A stretch of DNA of 64,000 bases from Firmicutes bacterium UBA5559 (GCA_002425705.1 DIMT01000026.1:30840-94839); one strand, 5' to 3'. Positions 25,770-35,653 are shown, counted from the stretch's first letter. Numbers and translations: made by a program. The notes: a model not told the origin generated them from the letters alone.

Positions 25770-27116
25770 TTAATCCTTGTCTTCTCCCAGCATTTCCTCC
25801 AGCCCCATGCCGGCCACATGGACAGGATCTTTGGTTACGGAGAAGGGAGGAGCGTAGGCCAGATCCAGGTGGAACAGATCTTCCGCTACAGCTCTTTGGG
25901 TAATCAGTACCGCCAGGACGTCGATTCGTTTGTCGACGCCGGTCCGCCCGATGATCTGAGCCCCCAGCAGCCTTCCCGTTTTCCGGTCTGCTACGATTTT
26001 GGCCTGCATCCGGCTCCCGCCGAAATACCTTGGACGATCCGCCAGTTTTTTTGTCAGGGTGACTACATCAAAGCCCTGGGCCAGGGCATCCCGCTGGCTG
26101 AGGCCAGTAATTCCGACAGCATAGTCAAAGACCTTCAGGATTCCGGTACCCAGATTTCCCCGGCAGGAAAGACGATTCCCTGCCGCATTTTCCCCGGCGA
26201 TCCGGCCGGTTTTATTCGCGGTGGTTCCAAGGGGACGATAGACCGGTTTGCCGGTGACGGCATTAAAGGTTTCGATGCAGTCGCCACAGGCGTAGATTCC
26301 CGGCAGAGAGGTTTCCATATGTTTATCTACGGAAATAGCGCCGAACTCTCCGAGAGCCATGCCGGTTTCCTTAGCCAGAGTCACATTGGGCCGGACGCCG
26401 ATGGACAGAATCACCATATCCGCCCGCAGAGATTTCCCGTTGTCCAGATAGGCGTATTCGGAATCGATTCGCTGGATGGCGGTTTCTTTCAGAAAGTCAA
26501 TGCCGTAATGGAGCAGCTTTTCTTCCAGATAATCAGCCATATCCTGATCCAGCACCGGGGTGATCTTGCCTCCCTTTTCCACAACTGTCACCGAGTTATA
26601 GTCGTTTTTCAGGTTCTCCAAGAGCTCCAGCCCGATAAAGCCGCTGCCTGCAATGACAATCTTCCGTGGACAATGGTCTGCCAGGAATTGTTTCATCCGT
26701 AAAGCATCCTGAACCGTCCGCAGAGTAAACACATGGGGCAGGTCTTTGCCCTCCAATGGGGGCACAAAGGGAGTGGCGCCGGTGGCCAGGATCAGGGAGT
26801 CATAGGAATCCTGAAAGGTTCGATCCTTTTTCAGGTCCCGGACGGTGATGGTCTGCTCCAGAGGGTCAATGGTTTCTACCCGGTGGGAAAGCAGCACTTC
26901 TACCCGGTGATTGTCCCGGAAAAACTCGGGACCCCGGGGAGCCAGCTCCTTTATATCCGTCACCCGGCCCCCCAGGAAGTAGGGGAAGCCGCAGGCGGCA
27001 TAGGAGATATCTTCTCCCGCTTCGTACAAGACAATCTCGGCGTCCTTGTCAAAGCGTCGGGCATTGGTGGCGGCAGTCGTTCCGCCGGCCACTCCGCCAA
27101 TAATAATGATTCTCAT
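25770..27116 (-). CDS. CoA-disulfide reductase / NADH oxidase family flavoprotein
   Basis: 448-residue FAD-dependent pyridine nucleotide-disulfide oxidoreductase with a single redox cysteine. FAD site GGVAGGTTAA (residues 7-16), redox C42 in YAACGFPYFLGG, second nucleotide motif GSGFIGLELLENL, FAD motif YACGDCIE and a C-terminal dimerisation domain ending in DPVHVAGM. This layout is shared by CoA-disulfide reductase, NADH oxidase/peroxidase and polysulfide reductases; there is no rhodanese extension. Likely role in CoA-thiol recycling or in peroxide/oxygen detoxification. It diverges from msrAB, another oxidative-damage gene. Confidence 0.85.
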   Translation of the reverse strand: MRIIIIGGVAGGTTAATNARRFDKDAEIVLYEAGEDISYAACGFPYFLGGRVTDIKELAPRGPEFFRDNHRVEVLLSHRVETIDPLEQTITVRDLKKDRTFQDSYDSLILATGATPFVPPLEGKDLPHVFTLRTVQDALRMKQFLADHCPRKIVIAGSGFIGLELLENLKNDYNSVTVVEKGGKITPVLDQDMADYLEEKLLHYGIDFLKETAIQRIDSEYAYLDNGKSLRADMVILSIGVRPNVTLAKETGMALGEFGAISVDKHMETSLPGIYACGDCIETFNAVTGKPVYRPLGTTANKTGRIAGENAAGNRLSCRGNLGTGILKVFDYAVGITGLSQRDALAQGFDVVTLTKKLADRPRYFGGSRMQAKIVADRKTGRLLGAQIIGRTGVDKRIDVLAVLITQRAVAEDLFHLDLAYAPPFSVTKDPVHVAGMGLEEMLGEDKD

Positions 27117-27254
27117 GGTTTCTCACCTCGTATTCTGAAAATCGATTATTTCATCTTCTTTGGCAAAAGTATATCACAGGATAGAGATAAGTGGGTATAA
27201 TTAACATCAATAACCGATTCGGAAATGAGTGGATTGCTTTAGGAGGGTTCCGTG

Positions 27255-28169
27255 ATGAAGAAAAAAGAAATTTATCTGGCCGGCGGATGCTTTTGGGGCG
27301 TGGAGGCCTTTCTGAAAAAAGTACCTGGGGTATTGGAAACTCAGGTAGGCTATGCCAATGGTAAAACGGCAGAAACTTCCTATTATGAAATCGGAAGAAC
27401 CGGCCACAGCGAAACCGTAAAAGTTATTTTTGATGAGGAAATCATCAGCTTGCCCCGGCTGCTGGAATACTTTTTTGCCATAATCGATCCCACCACTAAA
27501 AACCGGCAGGGGAACGACATCGGCACCCAGTACCGGACCGGCATCTATTTCCTTGAAGAGGAAGACGGGGTCCACGCCCGAAGATTCCTCAGCAACTATC
27601 AAAAGTTTTATAAAGAAAAGCTCCGGGTAGAATTGCTGCCCATGGAAAATTACGTGGCGGCTGAAGATTATCATCAGGATTATCTGGATAAAAATCCTGG
27701 TGGTTACTGCCACATCAATATCCAGGCAGACCCGGAGGAAGTAGTCCGGAACCGGCGGAAAAAGCTGCTTGGCCATATGAGTTATCAGGTGACCACCCTG
27801 AACGCCACCGAGCCTCCTTTCCACAATGAATACTCGGATCATTTTGAGGAGGGGATCTATGTGGATATTTTGACCGGTGAGCCTCTGTTCCTGTCCGCCG
27901 ACAAGTTTGAAAGCAGCTGCGGATGGCCCAGCTTCAGCAAGCCCCTGGATTCGGAAGTGGTGGAAGAGGTACTGGATAAATCCCATGGGATGCTCCGCAC
28001 GGAAGTCCGCAGCACCTGGGCTGATTCTCACCTGGGTCATGTGTTCACCGACGGACCGGCGAAGCTGGGAGGGCTCCGGTATTGCATCAACAGCGCATCC
28101 CTTCACTTTGTCCCCAAAGAGGATATGGTGAAGGAGGGCTATGGGGATCTTCTCAATCGGAAAGGCTGA
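27255..28169 (+). CDS. msrAB: Bifunctional peptide methionine sulfoxide reductase MsrA-MsrB
   Basis: 304-residue fusion repairing both epimers of methionine sulfoxide. The MsrA domain (1-155) has the catalytic GGCFWG (residues 11-16) and GYANG, and the DIGTQYRTGIYF segment. The MsrB domain (about 170-300) has SSCGWPSF and the catalytic Cys in RYCINSASL. The zinc CxxC pairs of many MsrB proteins are absent (TGEPLFLSADKF in place of the first). ATG 27255 is preceded by GTG at 27252; AGGAGG at 27241-27246 fits the ATG better. Cytoplasmic, no signal peptide. Its stop lies 17 bases past the end of the convergent adaptor gene, so their 3' ends overlap. Confidence 0.96.
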   Translation: MKKKEIYLAGGCFWGVEAFLKKVPGVLETQVGYANGKTAETSYYEIGRTGHSETVKVIFDEEIISLPRLLEYFFAIIDPTTKNRQGNDIGTQYRTGIYFLEEEDGVHARRFLSNYQKFYKEKLRVELLPMENYVAAEDYHQDYLDKNPGGYCHINIQADPEEVVRNRRKKLLGHMSYQVTTLNATEPPFHNEYSDHFEEGIYVDILTGEPLFLSADKFESSCGWPSFSKPLDSEVVEEVLDKSHGMLRTEVRSTWADSHLGHVFTDGPAKLGGLRYCINSASLHFVPKEDMVKEGYGDLLNRKG

Positions 28170-29118
28170 TTTGAACCATTTCCCCTGGCTGGAAGGAAGA
28201 TCCCTCCGGCAGGCTTGCTTTGACCAGAAAACTGGTCTTATTCCGATTGGCTCCCGTCTGGTATTCCCTGGGGGTAAACTGGCTGTTTATATCGACATAA
28301 ACCACTTTTCCTGAAGTTTCAGAGGAATCGGAGGAAACCGAGACGCTGGTTCCGTAGGGGAAAAGGTTCAGATGCTTTTCAGAAACAAAGAAGATGACCA
28401 GCAGCTGATTGCTGTCTCCAACTTCACAGAGCTGATAACCCGGTGCTACCAGGCTTCCTGCCTGGTAGTTTTTGCTTACCAGAAAGCCATCCGTCGGGGA
28501 TCGGAGAAGGGTTTTCTCCAGGTGTTCCTTTGCCTGTTGCAGCTGGATTTCGGCTTGAGCCAGCTGGAGGGCCAAAAGCTCGTGGCCCGACTCATTCAGG
28601 GCGGTCTGGACCCCGGAGAGGGCGATGGAGGAAGCGGAGCGGGCCTGATCCAGAGCCAGCTTGGACCGCTCCAGATCCTCGAAGGATATGGCTCCTTCTT
28701 GGTAAAGCTTTTCCATATCCCGATAATCCGATTCGGCTTTTTCAGCGGCAGCAGACGCAGAGGAATAGGAAGCCTGAGCGCTTTGAAGAGCGGCAGAAGC
28801 CTGGCTGCTCCCCGACAGAGAGGATTCCCGGAGCTGGAGCCGGGCCTTTTCCAGGGCAAGGGTTAGCTGCTCCACCTGATGCTTCTGATCCGTGTCATCG
28901 ATTCGGGCAAGGATATCCCCTTCCGAAACCGGCGCCCCCAAAGATGACGGGAACTCCCGGACAATGCCGGAAACCTCCGAGACCAGGGGATAGAGAACCG
29001 TTTCCACTCTTCCCTTATAGGAAGGCTCCTGCTGGTACCAATAAAAGGCTCCGATGGAAAGAAGAACAGCCAGCAGGATCAGGATCGGCGGAAGAATTTT
29101 CTTTTTTGGATGCTTCAT
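28153..29118 (-). CDS. HlyD-family membrane fusion/adaptor protein
   Basis: 321-residue adaptor of an ABC export system. It has an N-terminal membrane anchor (about residues 8-26), a biotinyl-lipoyl-like hairpin domain (REFPSSLGAPVSEGDILARI), a long Ala/Ser/Gln-rich coiled coil (about 85-205) and a C-terminal barrel domain (PGEMVQISL). Last gene of a three-gene operon, 12 bases after the permease, with AGGAGG before its ATG. In Gram-positive bacteria such adaptors extend the transporter into the cell wall. Its 3' end overlaps msrAB by 17 bases on the opposite strand. Confidence 0.87.
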   Translation of the reverse strand: MKHPKKKILPPILILLAVLLSIGAFYWYQQEPSYKGRVETVLYPLVSEVSGIVREFPSSLGAPVSEGDILARIDDTDQKHQVEQLTLALEKARLQLRESSLSGSSQASAALQSAQASYSSASAAAEKAESDYRDMEKLYQEGAISFEDLERSKLALDQARSASSIALSGVQTALNESGHELLALQLAQAEIQLQQAKEHLEKTLLRSPTDGFLVSKNYQAGSLVAPGYQLCEVGDSNQLLVIFFVSEKHLNLFPYGTSVSVSSDSSETSGKVVYVDINSQFTPREYQTGANRNKTSFLVKASLPEGSSFQPGEMVQISLSD

Positions 29119-29130
29119 GATCGGAACCTC

Positions 29131-30150
29131 CTAAATGGAACGAAAGCGTTTCAGCAAACGGATATTGGCCAGGATAAAAAAAGCAGAGAACCCGGACAGG
29201 ATCAGCAGATCCGGCAAAACAGCCAGAAGCCCTTCTCCCTTGATCATGACCCGGTTCAGAGCGTCAGCCGAATAATACATGGGCATAAAGCGGCCGACGA
29301 TTTCCCACCCGGGGGACAGCTGAAAGAGACCGCAGAAAAAAATCTGAGGGGTAATGACCAGAGGAATGAACTGGAGCATCTGAAACTGGCTGGATGCGGC
29401 TGCGGACAGGAGCATGCCCAGGGTCAGAGCGCAGATGGCCGTCAGAAGGGTGGTGACGAGAACCAGAACCACCGATCCGGCCAACATGACGTCCAGTACG
29501 AACAGGACAAAATAGGTAATCAGCAGGGACTGGATTATCGTCAGCGTTCCGAAACCGGTCACGTAGCCCAGCACCAGCTCCCACCTTCGGATGGGGGTGG
29601 ACAGGAGTTTTTCCAGGGTTCCGGTGGTCCGTTCCTGAAGAAAAGACATGCCGGCTACGATAAAGACGAAAAAGAAAACCAGCACACCGATGAGGACAGA
29701 GCCGAAGTTATCGAAGGAATCCATGTCCGCTCCTCCGTAAACATAGGTCACTTCCGGCAGCATATCCGGACGGGGGGAGGCAGAAGGCTGCTGGGAAGCC
29801 TCCAGAACCTGAAGGGCCCGCTGGGCCTTTTGGGAATTGGATCCGTCCAGGTGGATGATGGACCGGCCTTCCTCCACCTGGAGAAGTGCGGTGATTTCCC
29901 CCTTTTCCAGGGAATCGAAGGCGGCGCCCTCCTGGTAAAACCGGAGGACTCGGGCATTTTCCTGAATCAGCCGGTCGATCCGATCGGCAGGAACGTTGTA
30001 GACACCGATGCTGCTTTCACTCAGGGATGCGTTGAGGATAAAGTAGATCAGAGTCAGCATCATGATGGGGGCCACCAGGACCAGGGCCAGGGTGCGGCGG
30101 TCATGCTTCAGCTCCGCTAGGATCCGGAGGGCCAGAATCTTAACTCTCAT
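29131..30150 (-). CDS. ABC-2 type transporter permease
   Basis: 339-residue integral-membrane subunit of the ABC-2 (drug/lipid/polysaccharide exporter) class: one N-terminal helix (about 22-42), a large extracytoplasmic loop to about 175, then five helices. FLQERTTGTLEKLLSTPIRRWELVLG (split here as FLQERTTGTLEKLL and TPIRRWELVLG) is the hallmark coupling segment of this family. The start overlaps the ATPase gene by 11 bases, with GGAGG upstream. Substrate unknown; a drug or toxic compound is plausible with an HlyD adaptor. Confidence 0.9.
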   Translation of the reverse strand: MRVKILALRILAELKHDRRTLALVLVAPIMMLTLIYFILNASLSESSIGVYNVPADRIDRLIQENARVLRFYQEGAAFDSLEKGEITALLQVEEGRSIIHLDGSNSQKAQRALQVLEASQQPSASPRPDMLPEVTYVYGGADMDSFDNFGSVLIGVLVFFFVFIVAGMSFLQERTTGTLEKLLSTPIRRWELVLGYVTGFGTLTIIQSLLITYFVLFVLDVMLAGSVVLVLVTTLLTAICALTLGMLLSAAASSQFQMLQFIPLVITPQIFFCGLFQLSPGWEIVGRFMPMYYSADALNRVMIKGEGLLAVLPDLLILSGFSAFFILANIRLLKRFRSI

Positions 30151-30880
30151 CTTCGCTGCCTCCTCTGCTCAAAATAAGGAAGGCTTCTTCCAAGTCCCCG
30201 GCACCGCAGGAACGGATTATTTCAGAAGGAGAGCCGCTGGCCAGGATCCGGCCCTGCCGCATCATGGAAAGATGGGAACATTTGATGGCTTCGTCCATGA
30301 CGTGGGTGGTGATAAGCAGGGTGATCCCTTCCTCGGAAAGCCTGGTAAATTCCGACCAGATCTCCTGCCTCAGCAGAGGGTCGATTCCCACCGTAGGCTC
30401 GTCCAGTAGCAGGATTTCCGGTCGATGAACCAGGGCGATGGCCAGAGAAAGACGACGCTTCATCCCTCCGGAATAGGAATTCACCGGCTTATCCAGCTCA
30501 TGCTGCAGATGGACCAGCTTCAGAACCCGGTCAATGGAGTCCCGAAGCCCCGAACCCTTCAGACCATAAAGCTGACCAAAGAAACGAAGATTTTCCAAAC
30601 CGGTCAGATCTCCGTAGAGGGCATCGGATTGAGCCAGATAGCCGATCCGGTTCATCACGGACAAATCGGGAAGAGGGCTGTTCAACACTTTAACCTGACC
30701 TTCCCGTGGTTTCAGAAGACCGGCAATAATTTTAACGGTAGTCGTTTTGCCGCAGCCGGAAGGCCCCAGAATCCCATAAATGGATCCGGCCGGGATGGAC
30801 AGATTGATGTCGTGGAGCACTGGCTGCTCCTGATAGGCGTGATGGACTCCGGAGAGGATGATGCTGACCGATTCCTCCAT
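30140..30880 (-). CDS. ABC transporter ATP-binding protein
   Basis: 246-residue nucleotide-binding subunit. Walker A GPSGCGKTTT (about 38-47), Q-loop in GYLAQSDALYGDL, signature YSGGMKRRL, Walker B LLLDEPTVGIDP, and H-loop in LITTHVMDEA. It is the first gene of the exporter operon (ATPase-permease-adaptor) and diverges from the PucR-type regulator, with about 160 bases between the start codons. Confidence 0.95.
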   Translation of the reverse strand: MEESVSIILSGVHHAYQEQPVLHDINLSIPAGSIYGILGPSGCGKTTTVKIIAGLLKPREGQVKVLNSPLPDLSVMNRIGYLAQSDALYGDLTGLENLRFFGQLYGLKGSGLRDSIDRVLKLVHLQHELDKPVNSYSGGMKRRLSLAIALVHRPEILLLDEPTVGIDPLLRQEIWSEFTRLSEEGITLLITTHVMDEAIKCSHLSMMRQGRILASGSPSEIIRSCGAGDLEEAFLILSRGGSEDES

Positions 30881-31043
30881 GTGTAGGCTTCCTTTCTGAA
30901 ACCGATCCCAGGGAATCGGCAGGCAAAACCTTGTTAGGACTATTATACTCCTGATTGGATAAAAAATACAAATCTCATAGCATCTTTCGGGGAATCCGTT
31001 ATAATAATAGAAAGGATTGTTTCAAAACAAAGGAGATGATGGA

Positions 31044-32009
31044 TTGCTTCTGATGGTAAAAGACTTGTTGCTGCTCCCCGAATTTCGGGAATTCCAGCTG
31101 ACGGCAGGAGAAAAAGGATTAGACAACCGGGTAACGGGAACCGGTATTTTTGAATGGGAGTCTCCGGAGGATATTGCCCGGGATTTCCGGCCGGGAGAAT
31201 TTGTGGTCACCACCCTGTCTCAAATGAAGGAGGACCCGAAGGGAGCGGAAAAAGTCTTGCTGAAGCTTCTGGAATCGGGAATCAGCGCCCTTGGATTGAA
31301 AACCGTGTATTATACCAGTTTTACAGCAGCAGTTCTGAAAAGAGCGGAGGAAACCAATACGCCTTTGTTCCTGTTTCGGGACACCTTTTTTGACGATATC
31401 ATCTATGGGATCAAATCCCGTCTGGCAGCTTCCGGCGAATTGGGGGATTCGGCCCTTTTGCCGGTCAGCGGGATGGAGCAGCAGCCCTATGTCTGCATCT
31501 GGAGCCGGCAAGGATCTGCAGACCGGGGAAGGATTCTGCCCCTGAGCCAGATTCCGGAAGCCCCGGCAAAAGGATTCCTGGGAATCTCCGATTCCTTTGA
31601 AGAACCGGACAAAGTGGGAGAGGCCCTGCAGCAGAGCAGGATCGCCTGTATCAGCGGCATCCTTTCCGGCCAGTCGATTCGATTTTTTCGGGACGCAGGA
31701 GCAGATCGTCTGCTGATTCCCGCCAGCCGGGGATCCTGGGCCAGAGATTTTTATCGGGACATGAAGACCCGGATGGAAGGAGAAAAAGCCGGAGAAGGGT
31801 CAGAATGGATGGAGACCCTCATGACCTTCGTGGGGCTCCACGGAGACGTGCGGCAGACCGCCGTCCACCTTTATCAGCATGAAAACACGATTCGGTATCG
31901 GATTCGGATCCTTCGAAAGCGGTTGGGGCTGACAGAAGACCCGGATTATTACAGCTCGCTTTACACCTTCATCCGGCTCCATCGGGTTTATGAAATCTGG
32001 CCTTTGTAG
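31044..32009 (+). CDS. PucR-family transcriptional regulator
   Basis: About 321 residues. The N-terminal PucR domain (to about 120: VKDLLLLPEFREFQLTAGEK) probably senses a metabolite; the C-terminal helix-turn-helix (HENTIRYRIRILRKRLGL) is characteristic of the PucR/CdaR family. TTG 31044 was chosen because AGGAG ends 8 bases upstream; ATG 31053 is the alternative and would remove three residues. PucR proteins often regulate purine or amino-acid use. It lies between the divergent ABC exporter and the downstream class-V aminotransferase; either could be the target. Confidence 0.85.
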   Translation: MLLMVKDLLLLPEFREFQLTAGEKGLDNRVTGTGIFEWESPEDIARDFRPGEFVVTTLSQMKEDPKGAEKVLLKLLESGISALGLKTVYYTSFTAAVLKRAEETNTPLFLFRDTFFDDIIYGIKSRLAASGELGDSALLPVSGMEQQPYVCIWSRQGSADRGRILPLSQIPEAPAKGFLGISDSFEEPDKVGEALQQSRIACISGILSGQSIRFFRDAGADRLLIPASRGSWARDFYRDMKTRMEGEKAGEGSEWMETLMTFVGLHGDVRQTAVHLYQHENTIRYRIRILRKRLGLTEDPDYYSSLYTFIRLHRVYEIWPL

Positions 32010-32142
32010 AAATTACAAAAATATACCCTGAACTTTGTAAATTTCAAGTCTTGTAAGGTTGGAGAGAAGCCGATAAAATGGTAGATAACCAAGATAATGG
32101 ATAGAGCCCCATCGTCATAGAAGCAAGAGAGGAGATTGAAGA

Positions 32143-33420
32143 ATGAAGAATTTTTCTTTTAAAGTAGATGAGATCCGGGAGCAGTTCCCGGCTCTGAGCA
32201 AGACCGTCAATGGCCTGCCTGCCGCCTTTTTAGACGGCCCAGGAGGAACCCAGGTCCCCCGGCGGGTAGTGGAAAAAATCAACGACTATCTCTACTACCG
32301 GAATGCTAACTCCCATGGGGTATTCAAGACCTCTGTGGAAAGCGACAATTTATACTGGCAGGCCCGGGAGGTCTACGCCGACTTCCTGAACTGCAGTCCG
32401 GAAGAAGTGGCCTTCGGAGCCAACACCTCCTCCAACAACTTCAAGCTGGCCCTGGGCCTGGTCCGGACCATGAAGCCGGGGGATGAGGTGCTGATCACCG
32501 ACATCGATCACGAAGGAAACCGTTCCCCATGGAGAACCCTGGAGGACTTCGGCATCGTGGTGAAAAGCGTGAAGATCAACACGGATACCATCACCCTGGA
32601 CTTTGAAGACTTCAAATCCAAACTGTCGGACAAGACCAAGGTTTTTGCCGTCAACTGGGCAGCCAACTCCTGCGGGACTATTACCGACGTGAAAAAGTTC
32701 ATCGATGAAGCCCACAAGGTGGGAGCCATTACCGTGGTGGATGCGGTTCACTACGCCCCCCATCGGCCCATTGACGTGAAGGCCATCGATACCGATGTGC
32801 TGCTTTGCTCCGCTTACAAGTTCTTCGGCCCCCACTTCGGCATCATGTATGTAAAAAAATCTGTGGGAGATCAGATCCGGACCGTTCGGGTCATGGCCGA
32901 CGACAACACGGAAGCTCCCTTTAAATTTGAAACCGGCACCCCGGCCATGGAGCTGGCGGCTGGTTCGGCAGAGGCCGTTGAATTTATAGCCGATATCGGC
33001 CGGACCCACGAGGAATTCTTCTTAGACCGTCTCACCGGCCTGGAAGGCAGAAGGCGTTTTGTGGTGGCCGGTATGATGGCCATTGATGAATACGAAGAAG
33101 GTCTGGCCCTGCAGCTTCGAAAAGAACTGTCGGCAATGCCGGGGGTCAAGGTCTTCGGGCCGGAAGAAGGTCATCCCAGAACCTCCACTGTTTCCTTCAA
33201 TATCGAAGGAATCCACTCCAATGAAATTGCCAGATTTCTGGCAGAGCGGGGACTCTTTGTTTGGGACGGGGACTATTATGCCATTGAGACCATTACCAAT
33301 GTCCTGGGACTGGAGCCCAGCGGCGGACTGGTCCGGATCGGGCTGGCTCCCTATAACATTCAGAGCGAGATCGACCGGGTGATCCAGGCGGTCCGGGACT
33401 TCATCGAAAGCAAGAAATAA
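32143..33420 (+). CDS. Class-V aminotransferase, cysteine-desulfurase-like
   Basis: 425-residue PLP enzyme of fold type I. The PLP lysine lies in LLCSAYKFFGPHFG (about residue 228), with the preceding VVDAVHYAPH aspartate/histidine pair and NTSSNNF phosphate-binding region. The sequence fits the cysteine-desulfurase-like subfamily rather than true IscS/SufS, because the characteristic mobile Cys loop near the C-terminus is not seen. It may act on cysteine, selenocysteine or another amino acid. An AGGAG site precedes ATG 32143. The 133 bases between the pucR-like gene and this gene hold no clear terminator, so cotranscription is possible. Confidence 0.82.
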   Translation: MKNFSFKVDEIREQFPALSKTVNGLPAAFLDGPGGTQVPRRVVEKINDYLYYRNANSHGVFKTSVESDNLYWQAREVYADFLNCSPEEVAFGANTSSNNFKLALGLVRTMKPGDEVLITDIDHEGNRSPWRTLEDFGIVVKSVKINTDTITLDFEDFKSKLSDKTKVFAVNWAANSCGTITDVKKFIDEAHKVGAITVVDAVHYAPHRPIDVKAIDTDVLLCSAYKFFGPHFGIMYVKKSVGDQIRTVRVMADDNTEAPFKFETGTPAMELAAGSAEAVEFIADIGRTHEEFFLDRLTGLEGRRRFVVAGMMAIDEYEEGLALQLRKELSAMPGVKVFGPEEGHPRTSTVSFNIEGIHSNEIARFLAERGLFVWDGDYYAIETITNVLGLEPSGGLVRIGLAPYNIQSEIDRVIQAVRDFIESKK

Positions 33421-33448
33421 AGGCCTGTTACAGGCAGAAGGAAATTGG

Positions 33449-34309
33449 ATGCTAACTATCGGATGTCATTTGTCCTCCTCGGGAGGCTATGAAAAAATGG
33501 GAAAGGTGGCCCTGGAGATCGGGGCCACCACTTTTCAGTTCTTTACCCGGAACCCCAGAGGCGGAGCAGCAAAGGCGGTCGATCCGGCGGATATGATGGC
33601 TTACCGGAAGCTGGCAGAGGAGAACGGACTGGGAAAAATCGTGGCCCATGCCCCCTATACCCTCAATCCCTGCTCCCCCGACGAAAAGGTCCGAAACTTT
33701 GCCCGCCTGGCATTGACTGAAGATCTGGCAAAAATGGAATACCTCCCGGGCAATTATTATAATTTTCATCCGGGAAGCCACGTGGGACAAGGAGTGGAAG
33801 CGGGAATCGTCATGATCGCTGATCTGCTGAACCAGGTGCTGAAAAAAGATCAAACTACGTTGGTCCTGCTGGAAACCATGGCGGGAAAAGGCAGCGAAAT
33901 AGGAGGACGGTTCGAGGAGCTCCGGGATATTATGGACCGGGTTGAGCTATCGGAAAAGATGGGCGTTTGCCTGGATACCTGCCATGTGAACGACGGAGGA
34001 TATGATATCGTCCATAATTTGGATGGGGTACTGGAAGAATTTGACCGGATCATCGGTCTATCCCGGCTGAAGGCCCTCCACATCAACGACAGCCTGAATC
34101 CCTTCGGAGCGAAAAAGGACCGACATGCAAAAATTGGGGAGGGTCAGATCGGGCTGGAGCCAATTGTGGGAATCCTGACTCATCCCAGTCTGGAAGGATT
34201 GCCTTTTATTCTGGAGACTCCCAACGAGCTGGAGGGATATCAGGAAGAAATCCGGATTCTTCGCCGGGAAGCAGAAAAGACCCGGAACCCGGGTCTATTG
34301 GAAGGATAA
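33449..34309 (+). CDS. nfo: Deoxyribonuclease IV (AP endonuclease)
   Basis: Endonuclease IV cleaves 5' to abasic sites in base-excision repair using three Zn ions in a TIM barrel. The 286-residue protein shows the metal-ligand motifs in order: HAPYTLN, NFHPGSH, LETMAGKG, LDTCHV, HINDS and the final ILETPNE. Length matches the family (about 280). It starts 28 bases after the aminotransferase and its 3' end overlaps the convergent cation exporter gene by 15 bases. Confidence 0.96.
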   Translation: MLTIGCHLSSSGGYEKMGKVALEIGATTFQFFTRNPRGGAAKAVDPADMMAYRKLAEENGLGKIVAHAPYTLNPCSPDEKVRNFARLALTEDLAKMEYLPGNYYNFHPGSHVGQGVEAGIVMIADLLNQVLKKDQTTLVLLETMAGKGSEIGGRFEELRDIMDRVELSEKMGVCLDTCHVNDGGYDIVHNLDGVLEEFDRIIGLSRLKALHINDSLNPFGAKKDRHAKIGEGQIGLEPIVGILTHPSLEGLPFILETPNELEGYQEEIRILRREAEKTRNPGLLEG

Positions 34310-35470
34310 GTAGCTTTTATCAAAGGTAATGACAACAAAGTAGGTGGGGTCGATCTTCTTGACGGCCCCTTCTATTATTTTTGTGATTTCCCCCTCCCGG
34401 GTCTGACAAACCGGAGACAGGACCACGTCAAAGATGATGTTGGTATGGGTGGGTCCGGGAACGATTCGGAGATCGTGGATGCTCTCAACCCCGTCCAGAT
34501 CGGCTATGGCTTTTTCGATGTCCCGGTTCAGTTTCTCGGTAGCCGGGTCGTTGATCAGCACCGGATCCATGTGGGCTACCAGATGAATATGCAGTATTTC
34601 TGAAAGCTCCCGCTCGATATTGTCCACCAGATCATGGCTGACCATGATGTCACTCTTGGCGTCCACTTCGATATGGATGGACGCAAAAATCTTCCCCGGC
34701 CCATAATTGTGGACCACCAGATCGTGGATGCCCAGGACACCCTCATAGGATAAGGCAGCTTCTTTGATGGAGTGGACCAGGTCTTCGTCAGGGCTTTCCC
34801 CGAGAAGGGGATTGGAGGTCTCCCGAAGAAGGGCGATGCCGGACCAGATGATAAAGAGGGCGACAAGGCACCCCATGATACCGTCTACCTGAAATCCCGA
34901 AAAGTGGCCGATGGCCAGGCTGATCAGAACCACGGAAGTGGCCAGCACATCGTTTCGGCTGTCCGCGGAGGAAGCCTTCAAGGCAACGGAATGGATGGCT
35001 CGGGAAGTCGTTTTGTAAAAGCGGGACTGCCATAGCTTTAGCAGAATCGAGAAGACCAGAATCCCAACGGTTATCCCGTTAAATTCCATGGGTTCCGGAT
35101 GGAGAATTTTATCCACGGATGCCAGAACCAGCTGGAAGCCTACAAATATAATAATCATGGAAACGATCATGCCGGTCAGGTACTCGATTCGGGCGTGGCC
35201 GTAGGGATGGCCTTCGTCTTCGGGCATGGCAGCCAGCTTGAAGCCCACCAGGGTAATGACGGAGGAGGCTGCATCCGACAGGTTATTGATGCCGTCGGCG
35301 ATGATGGCGATGCTGTTCTGCAGGAGTCCGATGCCGATTTTCAGCAGGCAGATGCTCAGATTGGTCAGGATTCCCACCAGCCCGGCCAGTTTGCCGTACC
35401 GCTCCCGGACAGCAGGGTCCTTAGTTTTGGTATAGTCCTTAATGAAAAGCTTATATAGCAGATTTGTCAT
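34295..35470 (-). CDS. Cation diffusion facilitator family exporter
   Basis: 391-residue CDF transporter exporting divalent metal (Zn, Mn or Fe) by proton exchange. Six helices in residues 30-200 include the metal-binding DGINNLSDAAS (helix II) and HPYGHARIEYLTG; the second HxxxD-type site is SADSRNDVLAT (helix V). The C-terminal cytoplasmic part is longer than usual and appears to contain two ferredoxin-like repeats (ending near GPTHTNIIFDVVLS). ATG 35470 was chosen with AAGGGA upstream; a longer reading to 35527 lacks a ribosome site. The exported metal cannot be deduced. Confidence 0.92.
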   Translation of the reverse strand: MTNLLYKLFIKDYTKTKDPAVRERYGKLAGLVGILTNLSICLLKIGIGLLQNSIAIIADGINNLSDAASSVITLVGFKLAAMPEDEGHPYGHARIEYLTGMIVSMIIIFVGFQLVLASVDKILHPEPMEFNGITVGILVFSILLKLWQSRFYKTTSRAIHSVALKASSADSRNDVLATSVVLISLAIGHFSGFQVDGIMGCLVALFIIWSGIALLRETSNPLLGESPDEDLVHSIKEAALSYEGVLGIHDLVVHNYGPGKIFASIHIEVDAKSDIMVSHDLVDNIERELSEILHIHLVAHMDPVLINDPATEKLNRDIEKAIADLDGVESIHDLRIVPGPTHTNIIFDVVLSPVCQTREGEITKIIEGAVKKIDPTYFVVITFDKSYLSFQ

Positions 35471-35653
35471 GTTTCTTCCCTTGTTCCAAAGCCCTTTCCG
35501 GCAGTGTTGCCCAGTCATTCCATTCATTATATTTCATCCAAAAATGTTTGTCAAACCAGCGGAAGGGTGATAAAATAGTACAATCAGCCGGAGGGCGGGA
35601 GAGGTCTTCCCCTGATATCAACGTTTATTATTATGGATCGGTTAGGAGTATTC

